A model generated the notes under the pieces. That model worked only from the letters and a program-made list of their open reading frames with translations. It did no database searches and was not told the origin of the DNA. A program made the translations under genes and the position numbers. A stretch of 64,000 nucleotides of DNA. It comes from Modestobacter sp. DSM 44400. GTDB taxonomy: Bacteria; Actinomycetota; Actinomycetes; Mycobacteriales; Geodermatophilaceae. The first letter of the stretch is position 1. Each line of letters begins with the position of its first letter. The stretch spans positions 62,001-126,000 of the forward strand of contig NZ_FNOZ01000003.1 in the NCBI RefSeq assembly GCF_900107175.1, written 5' to 3'. Shown here in pieces: positions 11,593 through 21,533 of this stretch.

Positions 11593-12564
11593 ATGCCCGA
11601 CCGCTGTGAGGTGCTCCCCGGAGACTCTGTCGTCGCCCGACGTGGCGGCGGCCTGCTGTGGGTGGACGCTCCCGGTTCCCCCGCCCTGGTGGCCGCCCTG
11701 CACGCCTGTCTCGGGGTGGCCGGTCCCGGCGCCGAGCGCGTGCTGGCCGCCGTCGCCGGGCAGGTCTCCCGGCTGTCCGACGGCCCGGCGTCCTTCGCCC
11801 TGGTGCTCGCCGACACCGCCGCCGGCTCGGGCTCCGGCGTCGCGCTGTGGTCGGGCAAGGGCCAGCCGGCCGTGGACGGCGTCCCGGTGTCCGGCTCCTC
11901 GGTGGACGGCTGCACTCTCGCCAGCGGCTTCGCCCTGGGCCAGACCCTCTACGTGGGCCCCGGCCAGCCGGCCGCCTCGATGCCTCCGGGCGTCGCCTTC
12001 GACCTGACCGAGGGAACCGTGCCCGGCGCCGGCGCGCTGCTGCAGCTTGCCGTCGCGGGCCCCTCCGGCGTGGTCGTTCCGCCGGCCACCGCGCTGCCGC
12101 CGGCCGAGTCCTTCACCGCCGGCTCCGACGCCGGCTTCGGAAGCTCCAGCCGCGGCCCGGTCTCCCAGCCGATGGGCCAGGTCGGGGAGTCCACCGCTTT
12201 CTGGCGCCCGGAGTCCACCGCGGCGCCGGTGCTCCGCTTCGACGACGGCATGGTCGTCAACGTCGATGAGGACCTGGTCCTCGGGCGCCGTCCCGACGGC
12301 CACGAGCTGGTCACCAGTGGCAACGCCAGGCCGGTCCCGATCGCCGACACCCAGAACGTGCTGTCCTCCGCCCACGCGGCGATCCAGCGGACCGGTCGCG
12401 AGGTCTCGCTCACCGACCTCGGTTCGCTCAACGGCACGCACGTCGCCGGCCCCGAGGCCACCGAGTGGACGCAGCTGGAGCCCGGCGTCTCCCACCCGCT
12501 CGCCGACGGCGACCGGCTGCTGCTGGGCTGGACCGTGATCACCTTCGAGCAGCCCGCGGAGTAA
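11593..12564 (+). CDS. FHA-domain protein
   Basis: A 323-aa predicted soluble protein. The C-terminal about 110 residues form a forkhead-associated domain that should bind phosphothreonine peptides: LGRRPDG, SSAHAAIQR and SLTDLGSLNGTHV carry the conserved Gly-Arg, Ser-x-x-His and Asn-Gly positions. The N-terminal about 200 residues are Ala/Gly-rich, with no family I recognise. The ATG fits a leaderless promoter. It lies between glgP and the convergent glgX. In mycobacteria the unrelated-length FHA protein GarA affects glycogen and central metabolism, so a regulatory link to glucan enzymes is tempting but is inference. An alternative is a role in Ser/Thr kinase signalling unrelated to its neighbours. 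Confidence 0.8.
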   Translation: MPDRCEVLPGDSVVARRGGGLLWVDAPGSPALVAALHACLGVAGPGAERVLAAVAGQVSRLSDGPASFALVLADTAAGSGSGVALWSGKGQPAVDGVPVSGSSVDGCTLASGFALGQTLYVGPGQPAASMPPGVAFDLTEGTVPGAGALLQLAVAGPSGVVVPPATALPPAESFTAGSDAGFGSSSRGPVSQPMGQVGESTAFWRPESTAAPVLRFDDGMVVNVDEDLVLGRRPDGHELVTSGNARPVPIADTQNVLSSAHAAIQRTGREVSLTDLGSLNGTHVAGPEATEWTQLEPGVSHPLADGDRLLLGWTVITFEQPAE

Positions 12565-12590
12565 TCCGCCGCAGGCGTATTACTCCGCGG
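12554..12590. terminator. Bidirectional hairpin between FHA gene and glgX
   Basis: A perfect 12-bp inverted repeat (arms 12554-12565 and 12579-12590) includes the FHA stop codon and lies 13 nt from the end of convergent glgX. It can serve both genes. Confidence 0.65.
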
Positions 12591-12603
12591 CGCCCGCTGC
12601 GCC

Positions 12604-14811
12604 TCAGGTCGCGCTCAGCACGGCGTAGCCGTTCCTGCCCATCGCCGGAGGTGGGTTGCGGAGCACCCGCAGCGCCCAGACGGACCGGCCGGGCAGCTCG
12701 ACCGGGCCCGGCGCCATCGCGGTGGGCCGCGGCGGCGCGCCCGTCGGGTACTCCGTGGCCACGACCAGCTCGTAGCCGTCACCCCACGGGGGCCCGGGCA
12801 GCTCCACCTGGAGCGCGTCCGGGCCGGCGTGCAGCCACACCAGGTAGGAGTCGTCGACCACCGGTCGGCCCCGCTCGTCCCGGTGCCGGATGCCGCGGCC
12901 GTCCAGGTACATCCCGATGGTCTGCAGCCCGGTGTCGAACCAGTCGCTGCTGGTCAGTTGACCGCCACCGGGGGCGAACCAGGCGAGGTCGCGGGTGCCC
13001 CCGGTGCCGGGCAGCGCTGTGCCCGGTATCTCGCCGCCCTCGAAGAAGGCCTCCTGGCGCAGCACCGGCGAGCCCCGCCGCAGCGACACCAGCCGGGACA
13101 CGAACGTCCACAGGTCGGCGTCGATCGCGCCCCAGTCCAGCCAGGAGACCTCGTTGTCCTGGCAATAGGCGTTGTTGTTGCCGCCCTGGGTGCGGCCCAG
13201 CTCGTCGCCGCCGGTGATCATCGGCACGCCGGTGGACAGCAGCAGGGTCGCCAGGTGGTTGCGCACCTGCCGGCCGCGCAGCTCCTGCACCGCCGGGTCG
13301 TCGGTGGGCCCCTCGACCCCGCAGTTCCAGTTCCGGTTGTGGCTCTCGCCGTCCCGGTTGTCCTCGCCGTTGGCCTCGTTGCGCTTGCGCTCGTAGGCGA
13401 CCAGGTCGGCCAGGGGAAACCCGTCGTGGGCGGTGACGAAGTTGACCGAGGCGAAGGGCCGGCGCCCGTCGGAGCGGTACAGGTCCGAGGAGCCGGTCAG
13501 CCGGTAGGCGAGGTCCCGGACGCCGACCCGGGCGCCGGACCACACGTCGCGCACGGTGTCCCGGTACTTGCCGTTCCACTCCGTCCACGGCGGCGGGAAG
13601 TTGCCCACCTGGTAGCCGCCCTCGCCGACGTCCCACGGCTCGGCGATCAGCTTGACCTGGCTGACCACCGGGTCCTGGTGGACGACGTCGAAGAACGCCG
13701 ACAACCGGTCGACGTCGTGCATCGAGCGGGCCAGCGCAGAAGCCAGGTCGAAGCGGAAGCCGTCGACGTGCATCTCCTCGACCCAGTAGCGCAGCGAGTC
13801 CATCAGCAGCGCCAGTACCGGCGGACGGCGCACGTCCAGGGTGTTCCCGCAGCCGGTGTAGTCGGTGTAGCGCGAGCGGTCCTCATGGCCGAGCCGGTAG
13901 TAGCCGGCGTTGTCGATCCCCTTGAACGACAGCGTCGGGCCGGTGTGGTCGCCCTCGGCGGTGTGGTTGTAGACGACGTCCAGCACGACCTCGATGCCCG
14001 CGGCGTGCAGTGCCTTGACCATCGCCTTGAACTCGGTGACCTGCCCGCCGCCCGAGCCGGTGGCGCTGTAGGCGGCGTGGGGGGCGAAGTAGCCCAGGGT
14101 GTTGTAGCCCCAGTAGTTGGTCAGCCGCCGGCGCAGGAGGTGCGGTTCGCTGACGAAGTGGTGCACCGGGAGGAGTTCGACCGCCGTGACGCCCAACGAC
14201 TCCAGGTGTTCGACGAAGGCGGGGTGGGCCAGGCCGGCGTAGGTGCCGCGCAGCGCCGGCGGGACGTCGGGGTGCAGCATGGTCGCGCCCTTGACGTGCA
14301 CCTCGTAGACGACCGTGTCCGACCAGGGGGTGTGCAGCCGCGCGTCGCCCTCCCAGGGGAAGGAGTCGTGGATGACCACGCCCCGCGGCACGAACGGCGC
14401 GGAGTCGGCGGGGTCGGCCGCGGAGGGGTCGGACTGCCGGTGGCCGAAGAGGGCGGGGGACAGGCGCAGCTCGCCGTCCACGGCGCGGGTGTAGGGGTCC
14501 AACAGCAGCTTCGCCGGGTTGTGGCGCGCGCCGGAGGCCGGGTCGTGCGGTCCGCGCACCCGGTAGCCGTACGGCTGCCCGGGGCGGACCCCGGGCAGCC
14601 GGCCGTGCCAGACCTGGTGCGTCGTCTCCTGCAGGCGCTCGCGGTGCTCGGTGCCGTCGGCGTCGAACAGGCACAGGTCCACGCCGGTCGCCCCGGCCGA
14701 CCACAGGGCGAAGTTGGTGCCCGTGCCGTCCCAGTGCGCGCCCAGCGGTGCCGACGTGCCGGGCCAGACCTCGACCGAGGGGCCCGTTCTCGATGCACTC
14801 ACCCGTCGCAT
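12604..14811 (-). CDS. glgX: Glycogen debranching enzyme
   Basis: Hydrolyses alpha-1,6 branches of glycogen (isoamylase type). The 735-aa protein has an N-terminal CBM48 module (VEVWPGTSAPLGAHWDGTGT) and a GH13 barrel. Visible motifs are LDVVYNHTAEGDHTG, the nucleophile Asp in DGFRFDLASALAR, the Glu in LIAEPWDVGEGGY, FVTAHDGFPL, and the GlgX-specific run NGEDNRDGESHNRNWNCG. The ATG at 14811 is chosen because homology to the family starts a few residues later; upstream in-frame codons lack similarity. No good SD or TAnnnT box precedes it. It is convergent with the FHA gene and divergent from the ABC ATPase. Confidence 0.93.
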   Translation of the reverse strand: MRRVSASRTGPSVEVWPGTSAPLGAHWDGTGTNFALWSAGATGVDLCLFDADGTEHRERLQETTHQVWHGRLPGVRPGQPYGYRVRGPHDPASGARHNPAKLLLDPYTRAVDGELRLSPALFGHRQSDPSAADPADSAPFVPRGVVIHDSFPWEGDARLHTPWSDTVVYEVHVKGATMLHPDVPPALRGTYAGLAHPAFVEHLESLGVTAVELLPVHHFVSEPHLLRRRLTNYWGYNTLGYFAPHAAYSATGSGGGQVTEFKAMVKALHAAGIEVVLDVVYNHTAEGDHTGPTLSFKGIDNAGYYRLGHEDRSRYTDYTGCGNTLDVRRPPVLALLMDSLRYWVEEMHVDGFRFDLASALARSMHDVDRLSAFFDVVHQDPVVSQVKLIAEPWDVGEGGYQVGNFPPPWTEWNGKYRDTVRDVWSGARVGVRDLAYRLTGSSDLYRSDGRRPFASVNFVTAHDGFPLADLVAYERKRNEANGEDNRDGESHNRNWNCGVEGPTDDPAVQELRGRQVRNHLATLLLSTGVPMITGGDELGRTQGGNNNAYCQDNEVSWLDWGAIDADLWTFVSRLVSLRRGSPVLRQEAFFEGGEIPGTALPGTGGTRDLAWFAPGGGQLTSSDWFDTGLQTIGMYLDGRGIRHRDERGRPVVDDSYLVWLHAGPDALQVELPGPPWGDGYELVVATEYPTGAPPRPTAMAPGPVELPGRSVWALRVLRNPPPAMGRNGYAVLSAT

Positions 14812-14875
14812 CGTGCCCGACCGCCGGCCACCGGACTGCTGGCCGCGTCGCCGACACTCCCGCGGGGTTGGTTGG

Positions 14876-15676
14876 ATGGCGTCCGTGGACAGTGAACCCG
14901 TCGTCGAGATCCGGGACGTCGACGTCATCCGCGGCCAGGCCCACCTGCTGCGCCGCGTCGACTGGACCGTCCGGGCCGACCAGCGCTGGGTGCTCCTCGG
15001 GCCCAACGGCGCGGGTAAGACGACGTTGCTGCAGCTCGCCTCGGCGCAGATGCACCCCAGCTCCGGCGAGGTGCGCATCCTGGGGGAGACCATGGGGGCG
15101 GTCGATGTCTTCGAGCTGCGGCCGCGGATCGGGCTGACCAGCGCGGCCATCGCCCAGCGGATCAGCGCGGCGGAGCGGGTGGGCGACGTGGTGGTCAGCG
15201 CCGGCTATGCCGTGGTCGGGCGGTGGCGGGAGCGCTACGACGTCCACGACCTGACCCGGGCGGCGATGCTGATGCAGCAGTGGGGGGTGGCGCCGATGGC
15301 CCACCGGCCCTTCGGCACGCTCAGCGAGGGGGAGCGCAAACGCACCCAGATCGCCCGCGCGCTGATGACCGATCCAGAGCTGCTGCTGCTCGACGAGCCG
15401 GGTGCCGGGCTGGACCTGGCCGGCCGGGAGGACCTGGTCTCCCGGCTGACCGACCTGGCCCGCGACGCGTACGCGCCGGCCCAGGTGCTGGTCACCCACC
15501 ACGTCGAGGAGATCCCGCCCGGCTACACCCACGCGCTGCTGCTGCGCGAGGGCGAGGTCCTGGCGGCCGGGCCGGTGGGGGACGTGCTGACCGCACCGCT
15601 GCTGTCGGAGGCGTTCGCACTGCCGCTGACGGTGCAGCGGCAGGACGGCCGGTTCACCGCCCGGCGCTCGGGCTGA
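14876..15676 (+). CDS. ABC transporter ATP-binding protein
   Basis: A 266-aa nucleotide-binding subunit. Walker A is GPNGAGKTT, the ABC signature is LSEGERKRTQIARAL, Walker B is LLLLDEPGAGLD, and the switch His is in VTHHVEEI. The signature with EGERKRT and the C-terminal HHVEEIP run resemble the MolC/PhrA-like ATPases often annotated as metal or molybdate transporters, but no permease or binding protein lies nearby, so the substrate is unknown. The start could be ATG 14876 or GTG 14885; the latter is 7 nt from a TTGGAT box. It ends 8 nt before a membrane protein gene and may be co-transcribed with it. Confidence 0.85.
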   Translation: MASVDSEPVVEIRDVDVIRGQAHLLRRVDWTVRADQRWVLLGPNGAGKTTLLQLASAQMHPSSGEVRILGETMGAVDVFELRPRIGLTSAAIAQRISAAERVGDVVVSAGYAVVGRWRERYDVHDLTRAAMLMQQWGVAPMAHRPFGTLSEGERKRTQIARALMTDPELLLLDEPGAGLDLAGREDLVSRLTDLARDAYAPAQVLVTHHVEEIPPGYTHALLLREGEVLAAGPVGDVLTAPLLSEAFALPLTVQRQDGRFTARRSG

Positions 15677-15684
15677 CCCGCGGC

Positions 15685-17406
15685 GTGGGCGGGCGGTCCG
15701 ATGCGGGGACCGGGCGCCGGTCGCCGGGGTCCCGGGTCGGGTGGGCCCGGGCGCGCTGGCCCACGGTCCTCCTGCTGACCGGCCTGGCGGTGCAGTTGGC
15801 CCCGTGGCTCCTCCTGCCGGTGGTGCTCACTCAGGACGGCCCGGCGCACGTCGACGGCGCCTGGGTCCTGCTGCACCACGGGGACGACGGGGCCGTGGGC
15901 GAGCTCCTCCGGACGCACTACGCGATCGACCTCGATCCGGTGCCCAACATGCTGACCACCGCGCTGCTGGCCCTCCTGCTGGCGGTGCTGACCCCGGGCG
16001 CCGCTGAGAAGGTGGTGGTTGCCGGGTTCGTCGTGCTGCTGGTGGCCGGCCTGCACTACGCCCTGCGCGGGGTGCACCGCCGGGCCGGCTGGCTGGCCGT
16101 CGCGGCGCTGCCGCTGGCCGGCAGCGAGCTGGTCGTCTACGGCTTCTACAACTTCTGCTGGGGCGTGGCCCTGGCGCTGTTCGCCATGGGTTGGGCCCTG
16201 CGCCGCCGCGACGGATGGACCCTGGCCGGCGCCGGGGTGCTCAGTCTGCTCCTGCTGCTCACCTGGTCGGCGCACCTGCTGCCGTACACGGTGGCCACGG
16301 TGGTGGTCGCCGGGCTGGGCGTCGGCCGGGTGGTCAGCGACGTATCGTGCGACCTGCGGCCGGCTCGGGCGGTCTTCCGCCACCTGGCCGGCCCGGCCGT
16401 GGCGGTGCTGCCGTCGCTCGCGCTCAGCGTCGGCTTCCTGGTCGGTGGCGACGGTCGGCACGGGGCCGCCGCCGGTTGGCCGGGGGCTGCCCGCGTGGCG
16501 TCGCTGCTGACCCTGTACCGGCCGCTGGTGGTCGGCAGTTGGTGGGAGATCGTGCCGTCGGTGCTGGTGGCCGGCGTGCTGGCCGGGCTCCTGGTGCGGG
16601 CGCTGCGGCCGGCTCGCGTCGATGAGGTGCTCTCGCTCGGGGCGCCGGGCCGGGCCGGCGTGGGCCGGGCGCGGGCGGACCGGGTGATCCTCGGGACCGC
16701 CACCGCGCTCTCCGCGGTCGGGTTCCTGCTGTCCCCGGAGCAGCTGGGGGAGGAGTATGGGTTCCTGTCCGACCGGCTGGCCTGGTTCCCTCCGCTCCTG
16801 CTCGTGCTGTTCTGCGCCACAGCGCCACCGACCCGGGTCTCTACCCGCCAGCTCGCGGCGGGCTGCCTGGTCGTCGCGGCGACCGCTGCCGTGCTCGTGC
16901 GGCTCCCCAGCCAGCTGCACGACCAACGTGACGCCGCGGAGGTCCTGTCGGTTGCGGCGGACCTGCCGGCGGGCGCCACCTTCGCCGTCCTGCGGTTCAG
17001 CGGCAACCGGGACGGTGTGGCGCCGGTGCCGGGCGGCCCCGACCCGCTGCGCCACCTCTCCAGCGGCTTGGCCGTCCGGGCGCAGGGCGTGGACATCGGC
17101 CATTACGAGGCGATCTACCCCTACTTCCAGGTCCGGTTCGCCGACGGGGCGGAACTCCGTCGGGCCCTCGACCCGGGGCTGGACGGGTTGGACGCGGTGC
17201 CGCCCTGGGTGCACCTGGCCGCCGTCACCGGGCGGCTCGACTACGTTCTGGTCGTTGGGCTGGACCGTGCGCAAGGCTGGGTGCGGCACGCCCAGCGGAC
17301 GACGCGGGTGCTCGCTGACCTGCGCGCCGGGTACGTCGAGGTCGCCCGGTCACACCCGTCCGGCCACGTCTCCGTGTGGAGGTTGCAGGGCGAAACGGGC
17401 GGGTAG
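15685..17406 (+). CDS. Polytopic membrane protein, possible GT-C glycosyltransferase
   Basis: A 573-aa protein with about ten to twelve hydrophobic segments. The first loop after TM1 carries QDGPAH, which resembles the acidic first-loop motif of GT-C glycosyltransferases. Beyond TM2-TM4 the run YGFYNFCWGVALALF is characteristic of a family of uncharacterised actinobacterial membrane proteins. The C-terminal about 180 residues after the last TM are soluble and probably extracytoplasmic. The GTG start lies 8 nt after the ABC ATPase stop. A GT39-like gene lies 1.7 kb downstream, which supports an envelope glycan role, but there is no proof of enzyme activity. Confidence 0.65.
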   Translation: MGGRSDAGTGRRSPGSRVGWARARWPTVLLLTGLAVQLAPWLLLPVVLTQDGPAHVDGAWVLLHHGDDGAVGELLRTHYAIDLDPVPNMLTTALLALLLAVLTPGAAEKVVVAGFVVLLVAGLHYALRGVHRRAGWLAVAALPLAGSELVVYGFYNFCWGVALALFAMGWALRRRDGWTLAGAGVLSLLLLLTWSAHLLPYTVATVVVAGLGVGRVVSDVSCDLRPARAVFRHLAGPAVAVLPSLALSVGFLVGGDGRHGAAAGWPGAARVASLLTLYRPLVVGSWWEIVPSVLVAGVLAGLLVRALRPARVDEVLSLGAPGRAGVGRARADRVILGTATALSAVGFLLSPEQLGEEYGFLSDRLAWFPPLLLVLFCATAPPTRVSTRQLAAGCLVVAATAAVLVRLPSQLHDQRDAAEVLSVAADLPAGATFAVLRFSGNRDGVAPVPGGPDPLRHLSSGLAVRAQGVDIGHYEAIYPYFQVRFADGAELRRALDPGLDGLDAVPPWVHLAAVTGRLDYVLVVGLDRAQGWVRHAQRTTRVLADLRAGYVEVARSHPSGHVSVWRLQGETGG

Positions 17407-17538
17407 CGGCTGGCGCACAGGGTCGTCAGGTACGACTGTCCCCGTCGACCCCGCAGGCGTCAGCCCCGCGCCGCGGACATCAGTCAGTCTCACCGATCCG
17501 GCGCGTCCGCCGGGGGAGTGACTCCTCATGGAGGTTCG

Positions 17539-19095
17539 GTGCCCGAGTTCCCTTCCGACCATTCGGACGTCGTCGTCATCGGCGCCGGGCCCGCCGGGCT
17601 GACCGCGGCCCACGAGCTGACGCGCCGCGGCCTGCCGGTGACCGTCCTCGAGGCCGACGACGTAGTCGGCGGGATCAGCCGCACGGTCGAGCGTGAGGGC
17701 TGGCGGTTCGACATCGGCGGCCACCGCTTCTTCACCAAGGTCCCGGCCGTCGAGGCCTGGTGGCACGCGGTGCTCACCGACGACGAGTTCCTGTCGCGCC
17801 CGCGGATGTCGCGCATCCTCTACGCCGGCACGCTGTTCGACTACCCGCTCAAGCCGATGAACGCGTTGCGGAGCCTCGGGGTCGTCGAGGCGGTGCGCTG
17901 CGTGGCCTCCTACGTGCAGGCGCAGGTGCGGCCACCGGCGGACCAGTCGCACTTCGAGGGTTGGGTCTCGGCCCGGTTCGGTCGCCGGCTGTACGAGATG
18001 TTCTTCAAGACCTACACCGAGAAGGTGTGGGGGATGCCGGCGACCGAGATCCAAGCCGACTGGGCGGCGCAGCGGATCAAGGACCTGTCCCTCGGGACGG
18101 CGATCCTGCACGCCTTGCGCCCGGGCCGGCACACGACCACGGTGACCACGCTGATCGAGGAGTTCCAGTACCCGAAGACCGGGCCCGGACTGATGTGGGA
18201 GCGGGCCACCGAGCAGGTCCGCGCGGCAGGTGGGGTGGTGCGGATGCGCACCGCGGTCACCGCGCTCCACCGGGAGGACGGCCGGGTCACCGCGGTGACG
18301 ACACAGACCACGGACGACACCGGCCAGCCGACCGCCGGCCACCGGCTGCCCGCGGCTGAGGTGATCAGCTCGATGCCGCTGCCGGAGCTGGTGCTGGCGA
18401 TGGACCCGCCGGCTCCCGAGCACGTCCAGGTCGCCGCCCGCGCGCTGTCCCACCGCGACTTCCTCACCGTCGCCCTGGTGGTGCCCGAGTCCGCAGGGTT
18501 TCCGGACAACTGGATCTACGTCCACTCGCCGGAGGCCCGGGTCGGCCGGGTGCAGAACTTCGGCAGCTGGTCGCCGTACCTGGTCAAGGACGGGCGTACT
18601 TGCCTGGGACTGGAGTATTTCGTCGACGAGGGCGACGACCTGTGGGAGTCCCCGGACGACGACCTGATCGTCCTGGCGACCAAGGAGCTGGACCTCCTCG
18701 GCCTGGTTCAGGCCGGCTCGGTCGAGCGCGGCTACGTGGTCCGGATGCCCAAGGCCTACCCGGTCTACGACAAGGGCTATGACCGGCAGGTGGACCTCAT
18801 CCGCGCCTGGCTGGCCGAGGCGGCGGTGAACGTGCACCCCGTGGGGCGCAACGGCATGCACCGGTACAACAACGCCGACCACTCGATGGTCACCGCCATG
18901 CTGACCGTGGAGAACATCGTCGACGACGCCCAGCACGACGTCTGGTCGGTCAACGTGGAGGAGGACTACCACGAGCAGGCAGCCGTCCCCGACGTCGGCC
19001 CGTCGGGCAGTGACCGGCCTGCGGCGACCGTGGCGGCCGTGGGGACGGGGCGGTCTGCGCCCGTCCGGCCGCGGCAGCCGGTCCAGGCTGCCTGA
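17539..19095 (+). CDS. FAD/NAD(P)-dependent oxidoreductase (UDP-galactopyranose mutase-like/amine oxidase fold)
   Basis: A 518-aa flavoprotein. The N-terminal dinucleotide-binding motif is [16 protein letters not shown] (residues about 10-25), followed by [14 protein letters not shown] and [10 protein letters not shown], a pattern shared with UDP-galactopyranose mutase and protoporphyrinogen-oxidase-like proteins. [16 protein letters not shown] and [11 protein letters not shown] match the subgroup often found beside polysaccharide genes. The GTG start at 17539 is preferred because GGAGG lies just upstream. The substrate is unknown; the neighbouring glycosyltransferase suggests sugar-nucleotide or polyprenyl-linked chemistry. 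The C-terminal about 40 residues are low complexity. Confidence 0.75.
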   Translation: MPEFPSDHSDVVVIGAGPAGLTAAHELTRRGLPVTVLEADDVVGGISRTVEREGWRFDIGGHRFFTKVPAVEAWWHAVLTDDEFLSRPRMSRILYAGTLFDYPLKPMNALRSLGVVEAVRCVASYVQAQVRPPADQSHFEGWVSARFGRRLYEMFFKTYTEKVWGMPATEIQADWAAQRIKDLSLGTAILHALRPGRHTTTVTTLIEEFQYPKTGPGLMWERATEQVRAAGGVVRMRTAVTALHREDGRVTAVTTQTTDDTGQPTAGHRLPAAEVISSMPLPELVLAMDPPAPEHVQVAARALSHRDFLTVALVVPESAGFPDNWIYVHSPEARVGRVQNFGSWSPYLVKDGRTCLGLEYFVDEGDDLWESPDDDLIVLATKELDLLGLVQAGSVERGYVVRMPKAYPVYDKGYDRQVDLIRAWLAEAAVNVHPVGRNGMHRYNNADHSMVTAMLTVENIVDDAQHDVWSVNVEEDYHEQAAVPDVGPSGSDRPAATVAAVGTGRSAPVRPRQPVQAA

Positions 19096-19120
19096 GGTCG
19101 CCGCCGGGGAGGACGGTCCG

Positions 19121-20686
19121 GTGTCCCTCCTCCCCGGCGTCGTGTCCGTGGATCGACCCGGCACGGCCGCCCGCGGGTCGGCAGCCTGGCTCGCGGGCGG
19201 GCTGGTCGCTGCGGCACTGCTCGCCGGGGTCGCGCTCCGCTTCGTCGCACCGGCCGACCTCTGGCTGGACGAGGCGCAGAGCGTGGCCATCGCGCGGCTG
19301 CCGCTGCCCGAGCTGTTCACGGCGCTGCGGCAGGACGGTTCGCCGCCCCTGTATTCTCTCCTGCTGCACGGGTGGGTCGGGGTGTTCGGCCAGGGTGCGG
19401 TCGCGGTGCGCGCACTGTCGGGGCTGCTCGGCGTGCTCGCTCTTCCGCTGGCCTGGGTGCTGGGCCGGGAGGTGGCCGGACGGCGGGGCGCGGTCGTGCT
19501 GACCCTGCTGCTGGCCAGCAACCCCTTCCTGATCCGCTACAGCAGCGAGACCCGGATGTACTCCCTGCTGGTGCTCCTGGTGCTGGCCACCGCGCTGGCC
19601 GCCCGGTGGGCGGTGCGCTCTTCCGGCCCGGTCCCGGTGGTGGCGCTGGCGCTGGGCGCGGCCGCGCTGCTACTGACCCACTACTGGGCCGCCTACCTGA
19701 TCGCGGTGGCGGGACTGCTCGCCCTGGCCGGGCTGCGTCGGCACCGCCGCCCGGCCCTGCGGGTGTTGGTCGCGCTCGGCCTGGCGGCCCTGGCCTTCCT
19801 GCCGTGGCTGCCCAGCCTTCGGTTCCAGCTCGCCCACACCGGCACCCCGTGGGCGGAGGTCGGGGGCCTTTCGGTGGTCCCGACAGCGCTCACCGCGTGG
19901 CGGGGCGGGGGCAGTTTCGCGGCCGTACTCCTGGGTCACGCGCAGTTCTGCCTCGCCGCGCTCGGGCTGGTCGCGGTGCCCGTGGCGGAGGCCACCGCGG
20001 GCGGGCGTCCACCGGTCGTCGGCCTGGGGGTCACCCGGAGCCGGACGCGCTGGTCGCTGCTGGCGCTGTCGGCCGGCACGGTGGTCCTGGCCGGTCTGGC
20101 CAGCCTGCTGACCGACAGCGCGGTGAGCTCGCGGTACACCAGCGTCGCGGTGCCGGCCTACCTGGCGCTGGTGGCAGCCGGCCTGGTGTCGCTGGCGGGC
20201 CGGCGGGCCGGTGCAGCGCTGCTCGCGGTCGTCGTCGTGCTCGGGCTCGCCGTGGCTGCGGCGGCGGTGCGCACGCCCCGCACCCAGGCCGGGCAGGTCG
20301 CCGCCGCACTGGCGGGGGCGAACCTCGGGGATACCGTCGCCTTCTGTCCCGACCAGCTCGGGCCGCAGGTGAGCCGGCTGGCCCCGCCCGGCCTCGACAT
20401 GGTGGTCTACCCCGACCTCGGCCCCGCGGACCGGGTCGACTGGACCGACTACGCCGAGCGCAACGACTCGGCCGACCCCGCTGCCGTGGCCGCCGCTCTG
20501 AGCGCCCGGGCCGGGGACCACGCCATCTGGGTGGTGAGCGGCAACGGCTACCGGGTCCCGTCCGACGCCGACTGCCGCGAGCTGCGGACGGTGCTGGGCG
20601 AACTGCGCGGAAAGCCGGAGGAAGTGGTGGCGCGGGACCCGGGCGTGCCCGACAGCATGCGCATGCACCGCTTCCCCGCGGCCTGA
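19121..20686 (+). CDS. GT39-family membrane glycosyltransferase
   Basis: A 521-aa polytopic protein with about ten TM segments and the fingerprints of the ArnT/PMT-like GT-C superfamily. The first periplasmic loop has LWLDEAQSV with the catalytic-type Asp-Glu, then DGSPPLYSLLLHGWV, and RYSSETRMYSLLVLL after TM3-4. It should transfer a sugar from a polyprenyl-phosphate donor to a protein or envelope acceptor on the outer face; donor and acceptor are not predictable. The GTG start follows GGAGG by 8 nt. It lies 25 nt after the FAD oxidoreductase, so the two are probably one operon. Confidence 0.82.
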   Translation: MSLLPGVVSVDRPGTAARGSAAWLAGGLVAAALLAGVALRFVAPADLWLDEAQSVAIARLPLPELFTALRQDGSPPLYSLLLHGWVGVFGQGAVAVRALSGLLGVLALPLAWVLGREVAGRRGAVVLTLLLASNPFLIRYSSETRMYSLLVLLVLATALAARWAVRSSGPVPVVALALGAAALLLTHYWAAYLIAVAGLLALAGLRRHRRPALRVLVALGLAALAFLPWLPSLRFQLAHTGTPWAEVGGLSVVPTALTAWRGGGSFAAVLLGHAQFCLAALGLVAVPVAEATAGGRPPVVGLGVTRSRTRWSLLALSAGTVVLAGLASLLTDSAVSSRYTSVAVPAYLALVAAGLVSLAGRRAGAALLAVVVVLGLAVAAAAVRTPRTQAGQVAAALAGANLGDTVAFCPDQLGPQVSRLAPPGLDMVVYPDLGPADRVDWTDYAERNDSADPAAVAAALSARAGDHAIWVVSGNGYRVPSDADCRELRTVLGELRGKPEEVVARDPGVPDSMRMHRFPAA

Positions 20687-20701
20687 GGACGCTCCCGTGG
20701 C

Positions 20702-20731
20702 TAGGGTGCCGGGGGACGACGACGTCCCCCG
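20702..20731 (+). promoter_or_regulatory. Promoter box and hairpin before enoyl-CoA hydratase
   Basis: TAGGGT (20702-20707) is followed at once by a perfect 9-bp hairpin (arms 20710-20718 and 20723-20731, loop ACGA). If TAGGGT is the -10, the transcript would start inside the hairpin. The hairpin may instead terminate the upstream glycosyltransferase gene, which stops at 20686. Confidence 0.45.
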
Positions 20732-20747
20732 CCCGACAGGAGCCCTC

Positions 20748-21533
20748 ATGGCAGCGCCGAAGTTCGTCACCCTCCAGGTCCAGGACGGGATCGGCACGAT
20801 CCGCCTCGACCGGCCGAAGATGAACGCGATCAACGAGCAGCTGCACTGGGAGGTGCGTGCCGCCGCGATGGAGGCGAGCGCGGACCCCGGCGTCCGCGCC
20901 GTCGTGCTCTACGGCGGTGAGCGAGTGTTCGCCGCCGGCGCCGACATCAGGGCGATGTCCCAGCTGTCCGGCTCGGCGATGGTCGCCTGGGGCCGGGAGC
21001 TGACCTCCTCCTTCGGCCAGGTCGCCGCTATCCCCAAGCCGGTCATCGCCGCGATTACCGGGTACGCGCTGGGCGGTGGCTACGAACTGGCGCTGTGCGC
21101 CGACTTCCGCGTCATGGGCACCACCGCCAAGATCGGCCAGCCGGAGATCCAGCTGGGCGTCATCCCCGGTGCCGGCGGCACCCAGCGGCTGGTCCGGCTG
21201 GTGGGCCCGGCCAAGGCCAAGGACCTCGTGTTCACCGGCCGGCACGTCGGCGCGGAGGAGGCCCTGGAGATGGGCCTGGCCGACGCGGTGGTCCCCGACG
21301 ATGAGGTCTACTCGACCGCCGTGGCGATGGCGCGGAAGTTCGCCGCCGGCCCGCCGTTGGCGCTGGCCGCGGCCAAGCAGGCGATCGACACCGGTGGGGA
21401 CGGCGACCTGGCCGCCGGCCTGGCGCTGGAGAGCCGGCTGTTCGCCGAGCTGTTCGACACCGAGGACCAGAAGACCGGGATGGCGTCGTTCCTGGACAGC
21501 GGTCCCGGGAAGGCCACGTTCCAGGGCCGCTGA
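20748..21533 (+). CDS. Enoyl-CoA hydratase/isomerase family protein
   Basis: A 261-aa crotonase-fold enzyme, probably hydrating trans-2-enoyl-CoA in fatty-acid or amino-acid degradation. The oxyanion-hole motif is [10 protein letters not shown] and the second is [15 protein letters not shown]; the catalytic Glu lies in [19 protein letters not shown], and [12 protein letters not shown] follows. The length and both Glu-containing motifs match active hydratases (EchA type). The ATG at 20748 follows AGGAG by 7-8 nt. It is a single-gene unit by appearance. The precise acyl-CoA substrate cannot be told from sequence. Confidence 0.9.
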   Translation: MAAPKFVTLQVQDGIGTIRLDRPKMNAINEQLHWEVRAAAMEASADPGVRAVVLYGGERVFAAGADIRAMSQLSGSAMVAWGRELTSSFGQVAAIPKPVIAAITGYALGGGYELALCADFRVMGTTAKIGQPEIQLGVIPGAGGTQRLVRLVGPAKAKDLVFTGRHVGAEEALEMGLADAVVPDDEVYSTAVAMARKFAAGPPLALAAAKQAIDTGGDGDLAAGLALESRLFAELFDTEDQKTGMASFLDSGPGKATFQGR

